A DNA stretch of 64,000 nucleotides. It comes from Blattamonas nauphoetae (lineage: Eukaryota; Preaxostyla; Oxymonadida). Below the pieces are notes generated by a model. The model worked only from the letters and a program-made list of their open reading frames with translations, searched no databases and was not told the origin of the DNA. Positions 47,365-58,263 of this stretch are shown here, piece after piece (within the stretch, counting starts at the first letter, position 1; each line of letters opens with the position of its first letter). The DNA is taken from positions 309,294 through 373,293 of the forward strand of contig JARBJD010000036.1 in assembly GCA_033064195.1 (NCBI GenBank). Reading direction: 5' to 3'. Made by a program: the position numbers and the translations under genes.

Positions 47365-48211
47365 CTATGGGTTGGCTGATTTTGATGAGTTTTGCATTTC
47401 TATGAGCTTGTCATGGAGGACGTCGAGATCATTGCACGGATCATGCATTTGGAAGAGAACATTAAGAGCATCGATCACAGCTTCGCGAGTAAATCCAAGT
47501 CTGATATTCAGTGAAGGTGAAAACATGAGGAGAGACAAAACACACTCAGTCGCGTCTTCGATAAGACGTTCATCGAAGTGAACCTTTTGAACGAGTCTGG
47601 TCCCAGAATGGGGAGGGGGAGAAGTGGATGTCACAGGTGTTGATTTCTGTCCAGGAAGTGCGGCAGAGGGGACAAATTGAGCTGGGTTTTGATGAATTGG
47701 TAGTGCTGAACGAGGATCGATTGGTAACTCCTTTGAACTTTGATGAAGTGATTGAATAGCATTTGGAGGTCTTGCTCTGAAATGGATTTAGACTTGACGT
47801 TCAAGCAAGAGAACAAACATGGTTGGGAACGTCTGTTTGAGATGAGCGAAGGGATCGGGCATTTGTGCCTGGCCCGATGCGATACCATTCTGAACAAATG
47901 CCTCAAGCCATGACAATCGGTCAAGCATAGTCTGAGTATCCTTTTTTAATAGTTGTATGTTCTAAAAAGAGAAATATGTTCATCATCAGCAAAATCATGG
48001 AAAAAGCCGGACATACAAGAAGTAATGATTCAACAAAGAAGTTTGACGTTTGTTGAGGGTACGGAGGATACGGAATATTTGGAGGTTGAGATGCCATCGC
48101 CGCTTGGACTCGAGAGGCTCGTCGCAGATCGAACCATGATTTATAGAAGGGTTTCATTAAATTGGGATCGATAATCATATGTGAAATTTCAACAAGAGAA
48201 ACAGCTTTCAT
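47365..48211 (-). CDS. Unassigned protein, about 280 aa
   Basis: Three or more short exons fit in phase. The protein begins KAVSLVEISHMIIDPNLMK, then WFDLRRASRVQ, a Pro/Tyr-rich linker, a helical stretch (LLKKDTQTMLDRLSWLEAFVQ), a Ser/Pro-rich linker and a helical C-terminal region (DERLIEDATECVLSLL to DVLHDKLIEMQ). I do not recognise a family. The first ATG overlaps the stop codon of the upstream RWD-CHY gene by four bases (ATGA at 48211-48208). If translation instead starts at the next in-frame Met (residue 12, about 48178) the genes do not overlap. Confidence 0.6.
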
Positions 48212-51171
48212 TTGCGTTTTTTCTCGAGTCGTTGCTTTTTTCTGGACACGGTCTTTTCCAGTCCAGTGTATTTCTTGTTGTCTTTTTTCGACATAAAAAT
48301 CTGTTCCCTACACCCTTTACCGCCTTCCCAATGAAGAGAAGCTTGCGGCCGAGACAATGTCTTTCCACAATTTCGGCAATCATTTGCCACCAACTGCTCC
48401 TTTGCGCAATATCCACAAATCATGCGCTTCGCCCACAAGGCTGGGTGGTCCTCCTCCTGGTCGTGGCAGGACTCGCACGGATAGATCTGAACGGAGGGTG
48501 TGCTGAACAAAAAGAACAAACCTTTCCACAGCACGGGAAGCGGTACCATCGGTACGAGTGTCCAAAATGGCGACACGCACCGTTCTTCGGGAGTGTCTGT
48601 CCGAGTCGGAAGCCCAGCATCTGGTTTTTGATTTTCGGCTTCTTTTCAGTCCGAACAATCTGCCGAATTTGGTTCCCGTGGTTGTCGAGGAAGATCACAT
48701 CGTCGAAGACAAACGTCATTTGAGCATAGCACTTCAGACACACCCGACCAGTCGAGCGTGTTCTGACGACCTCATCGATCGCTTCGTCTTTGGCGAACCC
48801 CTGCCCAAGCTTCCTCGCCTGCTCGCCTTGTCCGACATTGACGAAGGAGGCGTCTTTGCTGCAGTTTGAGCAGGTGCCCATCCACGACGAGGGCAGGTAG
48901 TCGACCGGCATGCAGCGTGCGCAGTCGGTGAAGAAGCCGAGGATCTGGCTGAACTCGTGCACTGGGGAGCTGTGGAATGTGATGTGGAGGGTGTTGTGGC
49001 AACGCTGACAGTCGAATGCGAACTGTTGGCTGAAATGGGTGTGGGGAAGTTGGATTCTGTTCAAGTTGAGGCAGCGGTGGCACTGGACGGCGACGGTGAG
49101 CACGGAGAGTCTGATCAGGCTGATGTGTTGCAGGACAAGGCCGTCCAGTTTGAGTGTGCAGACTGGGCGTTGGGGCTGTGAGGAAGAGATTTCCGGGAGC
49201 GACGAGATTGGAACGTCCTCGCTGTTGGATTCTTCGGCTTCTTCCTCCGAACTGTCGGAGTCGGCTGTTGTCATTTGGGCGTGCTGTTTCTCCACCTCCT
49301 TCAGCTTCTTGTCGTACAGCGATTCCCCGTCGTCGTAGTCAAGCTTGGTGATGGCAATCCTTTCTTTGGAGGGCTTGAAGAGAGCCTCTGCAATCTTCTT
49401 CTGCTGGCGAGCGATGAACTGGCGAATGTCTGCTTCCTTCAACCGACCAAACCCGAATCGCGTGAGCGCGTGCTTTCGGTACTCAAAGACATCGACCTCT
49501 TCCACATCGTCCTCAACATCAGACTCGTCTGGGTCCTCCTCGTCGCTTTCTTCGTCCTCAGACTCACTCTCATCCGCGTCAGTCGTCGGGTCTTGCTGGA
49601 CGGTGTATTGAGAGAGAAAGATGTGCAAAGCCTCCCGCTCCGCCTTTGCCTCTTCTCCGTCTTCGTCGACTTCCACAGGCACCTCATCACCCGCGAATGG
49701 TGTGAGAGCCTGTCCTGCCTTCTGCATTTCAAGAGAGGCGTCGACATTGGCGAGGATGCTCAGGATGTGCCGCTCGAAGTAGTGGATGATGCGGCGGAAG
49801 GGCGGGAAGGGCTCGATTGGGAGATCGTGGAAGTACATCAGAGTAAAGTTGAAGGTGATGTTGCGGAGGAAGAAGGACAGTGCGGAGAGGTGTGCGTCGG
49901 TCAGAGAGGTGTCTTTGAATGCGGTCACTTCGCACTCAATCTGATTGTTCAGGCCTCGTTCGAAGCATTCCTTCACCCTCTCCACGTCCAACGGAAAGTG
50001 GAGCTTGAAGGTGAGAATGAACGAAAAATGGCTGAACTGAAGAGTGGGATATTTATAAAATGGAAAGTCGGGATCTGTTGGAAGCAGCGGGAGAGAGAAC
50101 TCCAGTTCCTCGTCAGTGTCCACAGGCCGAACAAACCGGTCTGGGAACGAAGGCTTCGCGACTGACGGAGGAAGCTTCATTTTGGGAACCATACGGCGGA
50201 TCCGCGGGGGCGGCGAGGTCGGATAGTCGTACGTGCAGAGGACGAGGTGCATCTCGTTCTGGCGGTCGGGGAGGAGCGGGTGGGGGAGATAGGCACACCT
50301 CGTCGACTGCACTTTGGGCAGCACGATCTGACCAAGAGCTGTTGGGACTGGAGGAGGAGGAAGCTGTGGATGATCAGGTGGGAGATACTGTTGAGGCTGG
50401 ATCGGTGGCGAAGATGGGGCCGGATCAGGATGGAGATCTGGAAGAGGAATGGACGAGATGGGGAGGAGAGGAGGTGAATCTGGCGAGACGTATGGGACGG
50501 GGGGAGGGTTTGATGTGAGTGGAGGCGATGATGTGGAAGGTACATGTGTTTCTTGTTGTGCAGGGGGAGACGTTGGTTGGGCAGGAGACATTTCAGGTGC
50601 TTTCTTTGGCTTTCCTTTCTTTTTCTTCTTTTTCTGAGGGATTGAAATCTCAGCTTGAGACTCAACTTCAGCAGAGAATGTAACACGTCGCTCAGTCGAT
50701 CCATCTGCTTGAGTAGTGTAGTATGTTTCGGTATAAGGTGCGATAGCAACAATAACTGCTTGAGAATTGAGCCATCCAACAAGTGATGGAATTATTGGGT
50801 GAGACAAGGAAAGATGAAGGTTTGCTTGGTTCAAAAGTGCTGAAGAGAGCAATGAGTTAACTTTAGGAGGAATGTCAGTATTGACAATCTGAATTTCAAG
50901 TGATGAAACACTCGGATATCCTGAATGGAAAAACATCGAAATATCGAAAAGAGAGACCGTCTCTGATTGTAAAAATCACTTCAAAGTTATCTAAATCCAG
51001 ATGAGCAATTGATGGTGGTGGAACTAATATCTTAAATGAGATAGGCCATCCACCCTTCTTCAAGATCTGGTTCGGCGGAAATAATGACAAATATTGTCAT
51101 CAGACCTTGATTTTGTATGTATCTTTGAGTGTTTGAAGTTCCTCAAGAATTAGTTCCTGTGAACGAGTCAT
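48208..51171 (-). CDS. RWD-domain / CHY-type zinc-finger protein
   Basis: Four exons fit in phase: 51106-51171, 50958-51066, 48522-50920 and 48208-48486, giving 950 aa. The N-terminus looks like an RWD domain (QELILEELQTLKDTYKIK, then a beta-rich PISFKILVPPPS), followed by a Lys-rich patch, a Pro-rich linker, a second folded segment and a strongly acidic region. The C-terminus carries several CxxC pairs (CHRC, CQRC, CARC, CSNC) and a CHY-type zinc finger: CRHFGHSYRWYRFPCCG, YPCESCHD, RMICGYCAKEQ and CRNCG, then WEGGKGCREQ and a basic end. Proteins with RWD plus C-terminal CHY fingers are known in fungi; function is not established, and ubiquitin- or redox-related roles are only suggested by the domains. 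Stop and next start overlap (ATGA). Confidence 0.75.
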
Positions 51172-51283
51172 ATTAAAGAAACAGCCTGAAATAAAAAAGA
51201 AAGTGGCCAGATCTATGTGTCAAGATTTCTGGGAAGTTCAGACGAAAAAAGTATATTCAATGAAATGAAAGAAAATGCAAGAT

Positions 51284-54283
51284 TCAGGGATAGTGGGATA
51301 GAGATTGGGATAATCGGTAAATGTAGTCATATTTGTGCTTTTCATAACAGATCGAGTTGTTCATTGTTGATGAAAACTGAAGATTTGAACATCGGAGAAA
51401 GCTACGCATTTCTCTTCCTCGCTGGAATATCGTGCTCTTCAGGAAAACGGGGTGTGCAGAAACGGGATGGTCATTATGTGTTCGTCCCTGAACGAAGTAG
51501 TGCTGGCAATCGACGAGCGAGAGGTGAATGGCTGTGGTTGGATGGAAGAGGCAGCCACTCGCAGTCAACTGCCGCACAGAGATCTCTTCCGCCGTTGTGT
51601 GAGAAGTTGGACAGAGACATTGCCCAATTGTTGTGAACTGCTGTGTTGGTACGGGAGTCGATGTTTGGTTAATTTGTGACTCGTCGGGATCAGAGGTCAC
51701 ATCAACTGCAGAATGCTGTGTCATCATTTGACCCCACTCTTCTTTCTGAATGATGAACAGTTCATCGTCACTGTCTGCGTCGAGGAATGACTTTGGTTGT
51801 GGTCTTCGTTTCTTGAGTCTTCTCACAACTGGAGGGCGTTGCTCTCTCGGAGTGAGTGTTGTGGTTAGCAGACGATGATTTCCGAAGAGTCGAAAGGAGG
51901 AAGTCGAGGACGAGATTATGATGCAGGGAATGACGATAGACTCCTGCGGCGGCGGAGTTCTCGCTCGGGACTGCTTCAGTTCTGGGGAGAGTACATCGTC
52001 ACGAAGAATCGTTCTTCGATGGTCGCTTTTCCGGCGAGACGAATGCGACGTCTTGTCGTTCTGCTGCACATCGGACGAGTCGAGCGGCAGAAGCCAACTC
52101 TGCGACTTCCGAGTAGTGAAGATCTTTCGATTGGATTGCGTTGGAATGGACTCCGACGGCTCTGCAACCAATCGAGAAGACGAGCGAGGTGGTGTGACGC
52201 GGATTGAACGATGTTTCAATGTCATCTTGAACGGCGGAGCCGACGTGGTCGAGCCTATGAAAGCTTTGGAGCGGATTATTTCCCTTTGGAGATGGTGTTG
52301 CATTGGCAGATGGAGCCAATGCTGATACTGCGAGTCGAAGGGCGTTGTTGTAAGGCGATGTGACTTCCGGTCGTAGGTCATTTTGTAGCCTTTGAAACCC
52401 GACAGAGCGTTCGCTGCTGCTGACGAGTAGAAGAAGGGGAAAGCATTGTGGAAAGAGTGTATGTTCTTCTGACGAGTGACGTTCAGACTTGTTGAGAGTG
52501 TGAAGAGGTACTGAGATAGGCTTGCGCCTCCCTCAGCCACAATCGCTTTCCACAGATGAGCGGATTTCGTGAGATGCGATTGGAGGATCTCGAATTCTGG
52601 GAGGATCGTTCCGAATGTCCGAGAAAGCCGTTCCTTGTCTTCCCTTCGATAGACGCCTGTTGTGGCGATCCTCTCCAGCACATGAAACACGAGCCTGACA
52701 CGGTGGCCAATCTTATCAGTCGGGAGAGAAGGATTTGTGTACACGTTGTGGGTGTGATGGAATGCGGCCTTTGGATACTTTGGATGGCAAATTGCGAATG
52801 CTCTGGACTTCAGAGTGGTGTTCAGATCGAGAAGATGTTTGGACTGAGTGGCGTGGGTCCACTCGTCAACGGCTGCAAGAACATCAAGAGACGACGGCGG
52901 GGAAAGTTGGATGATGGGCAACGGTTGGAAGAGTGGCGATTGAGTCGAAGAGAATGAAGGCCGTGACGGGAGAAGAGGAGGCGGATGAGGAGAGACCTGC
53001 TCGCTCCCCGCGGCAAGAAACTCAGACAAGTGGAGCGGAATGTGGCTGCTCCTTCTGACTCTCATTTTGGCGTACTCAGCCTCGACGTGGATTTCATGCT
53101 TCCCTTCAACAAACCCGAAATACCGTCTGTCACAAACCTTCATGAGGACGGTGTCCAGAAGCCCAGCAATTGAATGAAACAGATGGACAGCGAGGAAGAG
53201 TAACTCGTTGCAAATGAGAAGTGTTGATGGGGATTCCCCTGCCTCATTTCGAGCTGAGTGGTCCCTTGGCGGGACTGTAAAAGGGGTTCCTGTAGAGAGG
53301 AGTCGGTTGGATGTTGTTGGCTGAATCTGATGGACGGATGCTGTCTCACCAAAGAATGTTGAGATGACTGATTCCAGGAGACCACTGAGATTCAGGATGT
53401 CGGTGGGCGATGTGGATGGAATGCATTCAAAGCATTTCAACACCAACGACGCAGCCCAACCATGCAGAGGGAGTGTCGCCAAGTTGAGTGGAGGGAATGT
53501 GTGTGCCATCTTCATCGGCGAGTCCTGAAAAGAATGGGTGGCCGAAGTGGCTGTGGTTGATGGCGATGGAAGTGCAGATGACCGACGAATGAAAAGTCGC
53601 TGAAGATGGAGTGGGGGAAGGATGTGTGAAGGAGGATGGTGTTGAGTGGAGAGGCACCAGACAAGCTTCGTCCGCCGAAAGAGACGAGGCAATCCCGAGC
53701 CCTCCGCCACAGTCCAGCCAATCGGGAGCGGATGGGGCCATTCACAAATCCCTTCCAGACTCCGACTCTCATTCCACTGTCGCAGAGGGACGTAATACCT
53801 TCCGCCGCGATGGGACTCGACGATGTCGCAGTTGTCTTGGATGGCTTGTTCGGCGTACTTCCGGATGAGGGCGAGATGGACTTGCTCGCTCTGAGCTTTC
53901 TGCACGTTGTAGGCGTGGAGGATGGTCCGCATGATGGAGAACAGAGGAGGGAGGATGGTCTGTGTGCAGGAAGACACAAGACTGATGAATTGCGAGATCG
54001 TGCGGTCGTTGATGGGGACTGAGAACACACTTGAGAACCCAGCGTGGACGATGCGTCTGATTTGGGCTGTTGGGGCGCTGTGAAGAGACTTCGAGAGCCG
54101 GTCGAAGATCCGAAACACTTCTGTCGAGAAATCGGATGTGATGTAGCGTTTCATCTGACTTGTGATTTGGTCGGAGTTGAACTGGAGAGGCGGAGCGGTT
54201 GAAACTCGGCCCCTCAATTTCCGTTCCACGTTGAGCGAGCTCCGCTGCCTCGCCTTGACCACGTGAGTTGTTGTCTCTGACAT
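51284..54283 (-). CDS. Unassigned 999-aa protein
   Basis: Single long exon starting at the ATG at 54283. The N-terminal half is mainly helical (RYITSDFSTEVFRIFDRL, LIRKYAEQAIQDNCDIVESH); a middle region has a repeated-helix look (HRVRLVFHVLERIATTGVYR, FEILQSHLTKSAHLWKAIV); the C-terminal third is Ser/Thr/Pro/Arg-rich and probably disordered. No transmembrane segment or known motif is recognised. Its length and lack of stops over 3 kb, with the neighbouring gene in tandem 74 bp upstream, support it as real. A long alpha-solenoid-type scaffold is one possibility. Confidence 0.7.
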   Translation of the reverse strand: MSETTTHVVKARQRSSLNVERKLRGRVSTAPPLQFNSDQITSQMKRYITSDFSTEVFRIFDRLSKSLHSAPTAQIRRIVHAGFSSVFSVPINDRTISQFISLVSSCTQTILPPLFSIMRTILHAYNVQKAQSEQVHLALIRKYAEQAIQDNCDIVESHRGGRYYVPLRQWNESRSLEGICEWPHPLPIGWTVAEGSGLPRLFRRTKLVWCLSTQHHPPSHILPPLHLQRLFIRRSSALPSPSTTATSATHSFQDSPMKMAHTFPPLNLATLPLHGWAASLVLKCFECIPSTSPTDILNLSGLLESVISTFFGETASVHQIQPTTSNRLLSTGTPFTVPPRDHSARNEAGESPSTLLICNELLFLAVHLFHSIAGLLDTVLMKVCDRRYFGFVEGKHEIHVEAEYAKMRVRRSSHIPLHLSEFLAAGSEQVSPHPPPLLPSRPSFSSTQSPLFQPLPIIQLSPPSSLDVLAAVDEWTHATQSKHLLDLNTTLKSRAFAICHPKYPKAAFHHTHNVYTNPSLPTDKIGHRVRLVFHVLERIATTGVYRREDKERLSRTFGTILPEFEILQSHLTKSAHLWKAIVAEGGASLSQYLFTLSTSLNVTRQKNIHSFHNAFPFFYSSAAANALSGFKGYKMTYDRKSHRLTTTPFDSQYQHWLHLPMQHHLQREIIRSKAFIGSTTSAPPFKMTLKHRSIRVTPPRSSSRLVAEPSESIPTQSNRKIFTTRKSQSWLLPLDSSDVQQNDKTSHSSRRKSDHRRTILRDDVLSPELKQSRARTPPPQESIVIPCIIISSSTSSFRLFGNHRLLTTTLTPREQRPPVVRRLKKRRPQPKSFLDADSDDELFIIQKEEWGQMMTQHSAVDVTSDPDESQINQTSTPVPTQQFTTIGQCLCPTSHTTAEEISVRQLTASGCLFHPTTAIHLSLVDCQHYFVQGRTHNDHPVSAHPVFLKSTIFQRGREMRSFLRCSNLQFSSTMNNSICYEKHKYDYIYRLSQSLSHYP

Positions 54284-54356
54284 CTCACTGCTGCGAGAGC
54301 TGGTGCCTGGTGAATAGGACTCTTCTGTGCTGCTTTCGACGTGTCACAGTCAGGGA

Positions 54357-55320
54357 TCAGTGTTGGCCGCAGCTTCTGTTTTTGGGGAGTTTGTTCATTT
54401 TCAGGACATTCTCGACAGTGTTGAGAACAGAGATCAGGTCCTCAAGACGCTTGATCCGAATGTCGTGCTCAGAAAGGATGTCCTCTGACGTGTACAGCAT
54501 CATCTCAAAGCGGGAATGAGCGTTTGACGTTGATCCAGTCTGTGTTTCCAATCGGCCTCACTGCAAGAGAATTGTTCAAAGTCTGTGCTTTGGAGAGAAA
54601 GACAAAATGATCATCGAGTTGATGGGTTTTTGAAACATTGCAATAACTGGGGCCAAAGTATTGTGAGACTACGGCGACATCTTGGAAGATGGACTCGTTC
54701 TGGTCTAAAGATAAGATGTTTTGTTGATATTCCTGCTCAAGAACATTTTTCCATTCTGATAATTGTAGAAATTGCGGATCACGTTGATCTTTTGATACAA
54801 TATCGGCCAAAACTTGAGGATCTCTTGGATCAGCGAATATTCGGTGTTGATGAAACAAAGGAGAATCATCGTAGAGTCTTTCAGCAGGAAATGTGTGCGG
54901 TGACTGAAAAATTCCAGGGTCATGCGATGGTTCCGGCTCAACGACGATGAGATCATCATCTGATGAATTGTCAGAAATATTCACTGGGGCTGGATAAGAC
55001 GTTAACAAAAGCAGAAAAGACAAACCCATCAATGAACGTGATGCGAGTGGAACCCTTGCTTTTGAGTGTTTAAATTTTCCGAGACTAGAAGCAACAGTGT
55101 CAGGATCAACAATCGAACAAATCATGTCCGTTTCAATTGCAGCTGTAAAATTACTTCTTATACTTTTCGAAGATGGAGCCTGATATGTAATCGCCTCAAT
55201 TTCTGCTTGTAGCGTGTTTAGTTCGAGGGGAGAAGAGGCAACAAGTGCAGCTTCGATGGTAGTGAGCCTAAGGAGATTGTTTTCCATTTCCTCCAGCCGA
55301 ACTCCTCCAGGGGATGCCAT
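54357..55320 (-). CDS. Unassigned protein with C-terminal coiled coil
   Basis: The main frame runs from the ATG at 55320. Near 54530 a 25-nt GT-AG intron lets it continue in phase to a stop at 54357; otherwise it ends at 54505. A second possible 36-nt intron near 55010 has a length divisible by three. The N-terminus is helical (LEEMENNLLRLTTIEAALV); the middle is acidic and Pro-rich; then comes QLSEWKNVLEQEYQQNIL. The C-terminus has a heptad-like helix (HDIRIKRLEDLISVLNTVENVLK). No family is recognised. The gene is the last host gene before the repeat-rich region. Confidence 0.6.
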
Positions 55321-55512
55321 TTGGAGTGGATCGGATAGCGATTGGGTGGTTTTTCACCCGTGAAACCGATCAAACCAAACTTATTTTTTGGTCTGATACA
55401 ACTCCAAAGATGATCGAAATCACAGTATCCCGTGAAATATATGTTTAATCAAATGCAAGAATCAAAATATCCTATACCTGTGTGGCCAGCCAAAAAGGTG
55501 CGGCCACTGGTA

Positions 55513-55541
55513 ACAGTCATGGACAAAAGTTCTCGGCAGAG
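55513..55541 (+). repeat. Left terminal inverted repeat of the Tc1-like element
   Basis: Begins directly after the TA at 55511-55512. Its core (gtcatggacaaaagttctc onward) recurs inverted at the right end. Confidence 0.92.
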
Positions 55542-55771
55542 TCCGATCTCTGGAACCGAGAACTCCTCCATGGTGGGAAATCCTGAACATGCCATCCGAC
55601 ACTTGTGAAGTCAGCTGGTGACATGAGGTCTTTCTCCTGCTTGTCTACAGTTGACGCGGTGTAAAAGGTTGAAACCGAACATCATTCGCATGTCATGTCA
55701 CTTCACTGTTCCGCCCTAATTTCGTCACATTTCACCATCATCATACTTTCATCACCTGTCACAAAATAGAA

Positions 55772-56734
55772 ATGGATTTAGCAAACCGTGGTGCCGCGTT
55801 GGCCTTGCATCGAGGGGGTTCGACTCAGGTCTCAATTGCTGAACAGCTTCAAATTCCAAGATCAACTATCCAATCATTCCTCTCTGTTCACCACAAGGAC
55901 CCCATTTCTGATGAAGCACTCGCCGACCGACCTCGCGCTGGACGTCCAAGAGCAACAACTGAAAAACAAGATCGGCTTCTTCACCGAACAATCTTGAAAG
56001 ACGCGTCAATGCAGACTGACGACCTCGCCCAGCACATCTCCGGTGGTGGTTCCATGATGGTCTCGGACCGTACGATCCGACGACGTGCTGCAGAATGGGG
56101 CTTGTATCACAGAGTCCAAAGAAAGACTCCGGCACTGACCAGATCCCACGTTCAAAAAAGGTTGGACTTTGCACATGCTCACATTGACTGGACTATTGAT
56201 GACTGGAGCAGGGTGCTCTTCTCTGACGAGTCTTCGGTGCAATGCGGATCGAACCATGGCCAGCAGTGGATCTGGAGGCGAATTGACGAGGCGTGGGTCG
56301 ATGGGAAGACTCAACCAACAATCAAGGTGGCGACGACCATGAAGTTTTGGAGCAGCATGTCCGCTGCGGGGCCGGGATCACTTCACATTATCGAGGAATC
56401 GTTGACCAGTGACTCATATTTAAAGATTCTCCAACAACATCTGATAGCAGACGGAACTCGATTGTGTGGAAGCGATTTTCTGTTCCAACAAGACAATCAC
56501 CCAAGTCACAAAACCGAAAGAATCCAGAGATTTCTAGAAGAGAAGGGGATTCAAGAGTTGCCATGGCCCCCAAACTCTCCCGATTTCTCACCAATCGAGA
56601 ATATGTTCTCAGTGCTCAAACGGCTCGTGGCGGAACGGAGCCCTCCCTCGAAAGACGATTTGATCAGGATCACGATCGAGGAATGGGAGAATCTCGGATC
56701 TGAGTATACACGCTCTCGTGTCATCATTACCTGA
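55772..56734 (+). CDS. Tc1-like transposase (DD34E)
   Basis: 320 aa. The N-terminal half has helix-turn-helix DNA-binding domains (STQVSIAEQLQIPRSTIQSF; DRPRAGRPRATT as the GRPR-type linker). The catalytic domain has VLFSDESS for the first Asp, FQQDNHPSHK for the second and NSPDFSPIENMFSVLKR for the Glu; 34 residues separate the second Asp from the Glu, the Tc1 spacing. After EWENLGSEYT the frame ends in VIIT, whereas the +1 frame just downstream reads SLPDRMQAAMTAGGE, which looks like the usual Tc1 C-terminal tail (SMPRRMQAVI-type). A single frameshift near 56700 has therefore probably cut off the tail, leaving a transposase of uncertain activity. Confidence 0.9.
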   Translation: MDLANRGAALALHRGGSTQVSIAEQLQIPRSTIQSFLSVHHKDPISDEALADRPRAGRPRATTEKQDRLLHRTILKDASMQTDDLAQHISGGGSMMVSDRTIRRRAAEWGLYHRVQRKTPALTRSHVQKRLDFAHAHIDWTIDDWSRVLFSDESSVQCGSNHGQQWIWRRIDEAWVDGKTQPTIKVATTMKFWSSMSAAGPGSLHIIEESLTSDSYLKILQQHLIADGTRLCGSDFLFQQDNHPSHKTERIQRFLEEKGIQELPWPPNSPDFSPIENMFSVLKRLVAERSPPSKDDLIRITIEEWENLGSEYTRSRVIIT

Positions 56735-56933
56735 CCGTATGCAAGCAGCGATGACAGCCGGAGGGGAGCGACCAAATACTGAACAACTTCTCTCGGACAG
56801 TTTTGCCCATTTTTCTTTTTTTCACCTCATCTCTTCAATGGAATCACAAGAATTTGTGAAAGGAGAGAGGAAGCATCAAGGGATACATTGATCGTTGGGA
56901 GATCAAATAAGTTGGATCGTGTCTGGAGAATGG

Positions 56934-56962
56934 GCTCTGCCGAGAACTTTTGTCCATGACAG
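56934..56962 (-). repeat. Right terminal inverted repeat of the Tc1-like element
   Basis: Mirror of the left repeat, ending at the TA at 56963-56964. Confidence 0.92.
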
Positions 56963-56964
56963 TA

Positions 56965-57128
56965 GTGTATAAGACGATTCTCTATATCTACCTACTTCCC
57001 AATTAGTACGGAAGAAATCACTTTTGACCTCAAAAACACACATTTGTCGACTCTTCGATTTTGATGAATTTTGGACCTAATTCTTACATTTTTCGATTAA
57101 ATACACTCCAAAAATGATTGGAAGTCGA
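56965..57128. other. Spacer between the Tc1-like element and the repeat cluster
   Basis: AT-rich, no gene recognised. Confidence 0.4.
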
Positions 57129-57268
57129 TTCATTGACAAATCAATCGGCACAATCATTTGGAGGTTGATTCCTAATGCAATTGGTGTCAACGTGTCAATG
57201 GGAAATTCGTGGATTTTATTTTGTTTACAAATCCACAGGTCCACAGGTCCACAAGTCCACAAGGTCCA
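57129..57268 (+). repeat. Repeat unit, copy A
   Basis: About 140 bp, nearly identical to copy B 185 bp downstream. It ends in short tandem iterations of the 9-mer tccacaggt / tccacaagt. Confidence 0.85.
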
Positions 57269-57313
57269 CGGAGTAGAGGTATGGTAGAATGTGTACATTT
57301 TGGTGGAAAAGGA

Positions 57314-57455
57314 TTCATTGACAAATCAATCGGCACAATCATTTGGTGGTTGATTCCTAATGCAATTGGTGTCAACGTGTCAATGGGAAATTCGTGGATT
57401 TTATTTTGTTTACAAATCCACAGGTCCACAGGTCCACAAGTCCACAAAGTCCACC
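57314..57455 (+). repeat. Repeat unit, copy B (direct repeat of A)
   Basis: Matches copy A with only a few differences, including the same terminal tccacaggt-type 9-mers. The spacing suggests duplication of a roughly 185-bp unit. Confidence 0.85.
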
Positions 57456-57654
57456 GACTACTTAGGAAGTAATGCGGAGACTTGTAAAAGAACTATTCTT
57501 CATGCTCACAGCTGGCATATTACATAAATCAGTTTTGTTTATGTGGACTTTTCAGAATTGATGCTACAATTTTCTTCATATTATAAGGTGACAGTTGACA
57601 AAGATAATAAAAAAGGAGATTAGTTTGAGCATAGGAGGTTATATATGTGCAATG

Positions 57655-57795
57655 TACAATGTGGACCTGTGGACCCGTGGATTTATAAACAAAATAAATT
57701 CTCCCATTTTTCCATTGACACGTTGACACTAATCACACTATTGAACTGGCATCAGTTCCTTATGCCGATTGATGTGTCATTGGATCGACTGGTCC
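57655..57795 (-). repeat. Repeat unit, diverged inverted copy C
   Basis: On the minus strand this shares the order of copies A and B (the gtggatttataaac-like part, cattgacacgttgacac, gccgattgatgtgtcattg) but with clearly more differences. It is an older copy in inverted orientation. The family is unknown; no coding sequence is recognised. Confidence 0.65.
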
Positions 57796-58070
57796 ACCGG
57801 TCTACATTGCAGGGGCACGCCCAGAATGCACCAGAATGACATGCACTACCTCCCCATGCATCTGTGGTATTGGTGGATTGTTTTGGTCAAAGTTTATTTT
57901 TCACATTTTTCACTCTTATTTATGACTATTAAAAAATGAATTTTTCAAAATTTACCTTCATTTTTGCGATCATCCAAAAGTGTACTGACAAGACTAATAT
58001 CGGTCTGACGAGTTTATATACGACGTGTTTCGTGCGATCTGAGAAGTATTTCCGGAGTTATGGGTAGTCC

Positions 58071-58126
58071 AAAAATAAACGTCAATCTTTTTACTTTTCT
58101 GATTTTTTTAATTTGTATATGAAGAG
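58071..58126 (+). promoter_or_regulatory. Promoter-like module 1 of the element
   Basis: Order of parts: aaaataaacgt, a T-rich run broken by ac, then aatttgtatatgaa. The same order recurs at 58264, 58656 and 59288 and in shortened form at 63704. No gene follows copy 1 directly. Confidence 0.55.
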
Positions 58127-58263
58127 GAGATCCAGACAAAGTTTGAAAAATACAAATTTGAGCTTCGACCACACAAACCTCTTCCAAGGTCAATCCCGAT
58201 CTGCTGAGTTCATTTCTGATGTTTTCAGAGTGATCTGAGCAGTAGTTCTTGAGATATGGGTGA

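Larger units (their letters stand above)
55513..56962 (+). mobile_element. Tc1/mariner-superfamily DNA transposon (Tc1-like)
   Basis: About 1.45 kb, bounded by near-identical terminal inverted repeats of about 29 bp (55513-55541 and 56934-56962; they differ at the outermost one or two bases) and flanked by TA on both sides (55511-55512 and 56963-56964), the target site of this superfamily. It holds one transposase frame. The high TIR identity suggests a fairly recent insertion. Confidence 0.92.

Noticed and set aside
103-51171. Alternative genetic code with TAA/TAG as Gln, known from some oxymonads
   Set aside because: TAA ends MCM2, the NXT-like and the MGMT-fold genes and TAG ends ZMYND10 where family length predicts, so the standard code fits.
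57077-57447. Minus-strand frames in the repeat cluster as a duplicated small protein
   Set aside because: They simply translate the direct repeats and the 9-mer iterations; no start context or conservation.
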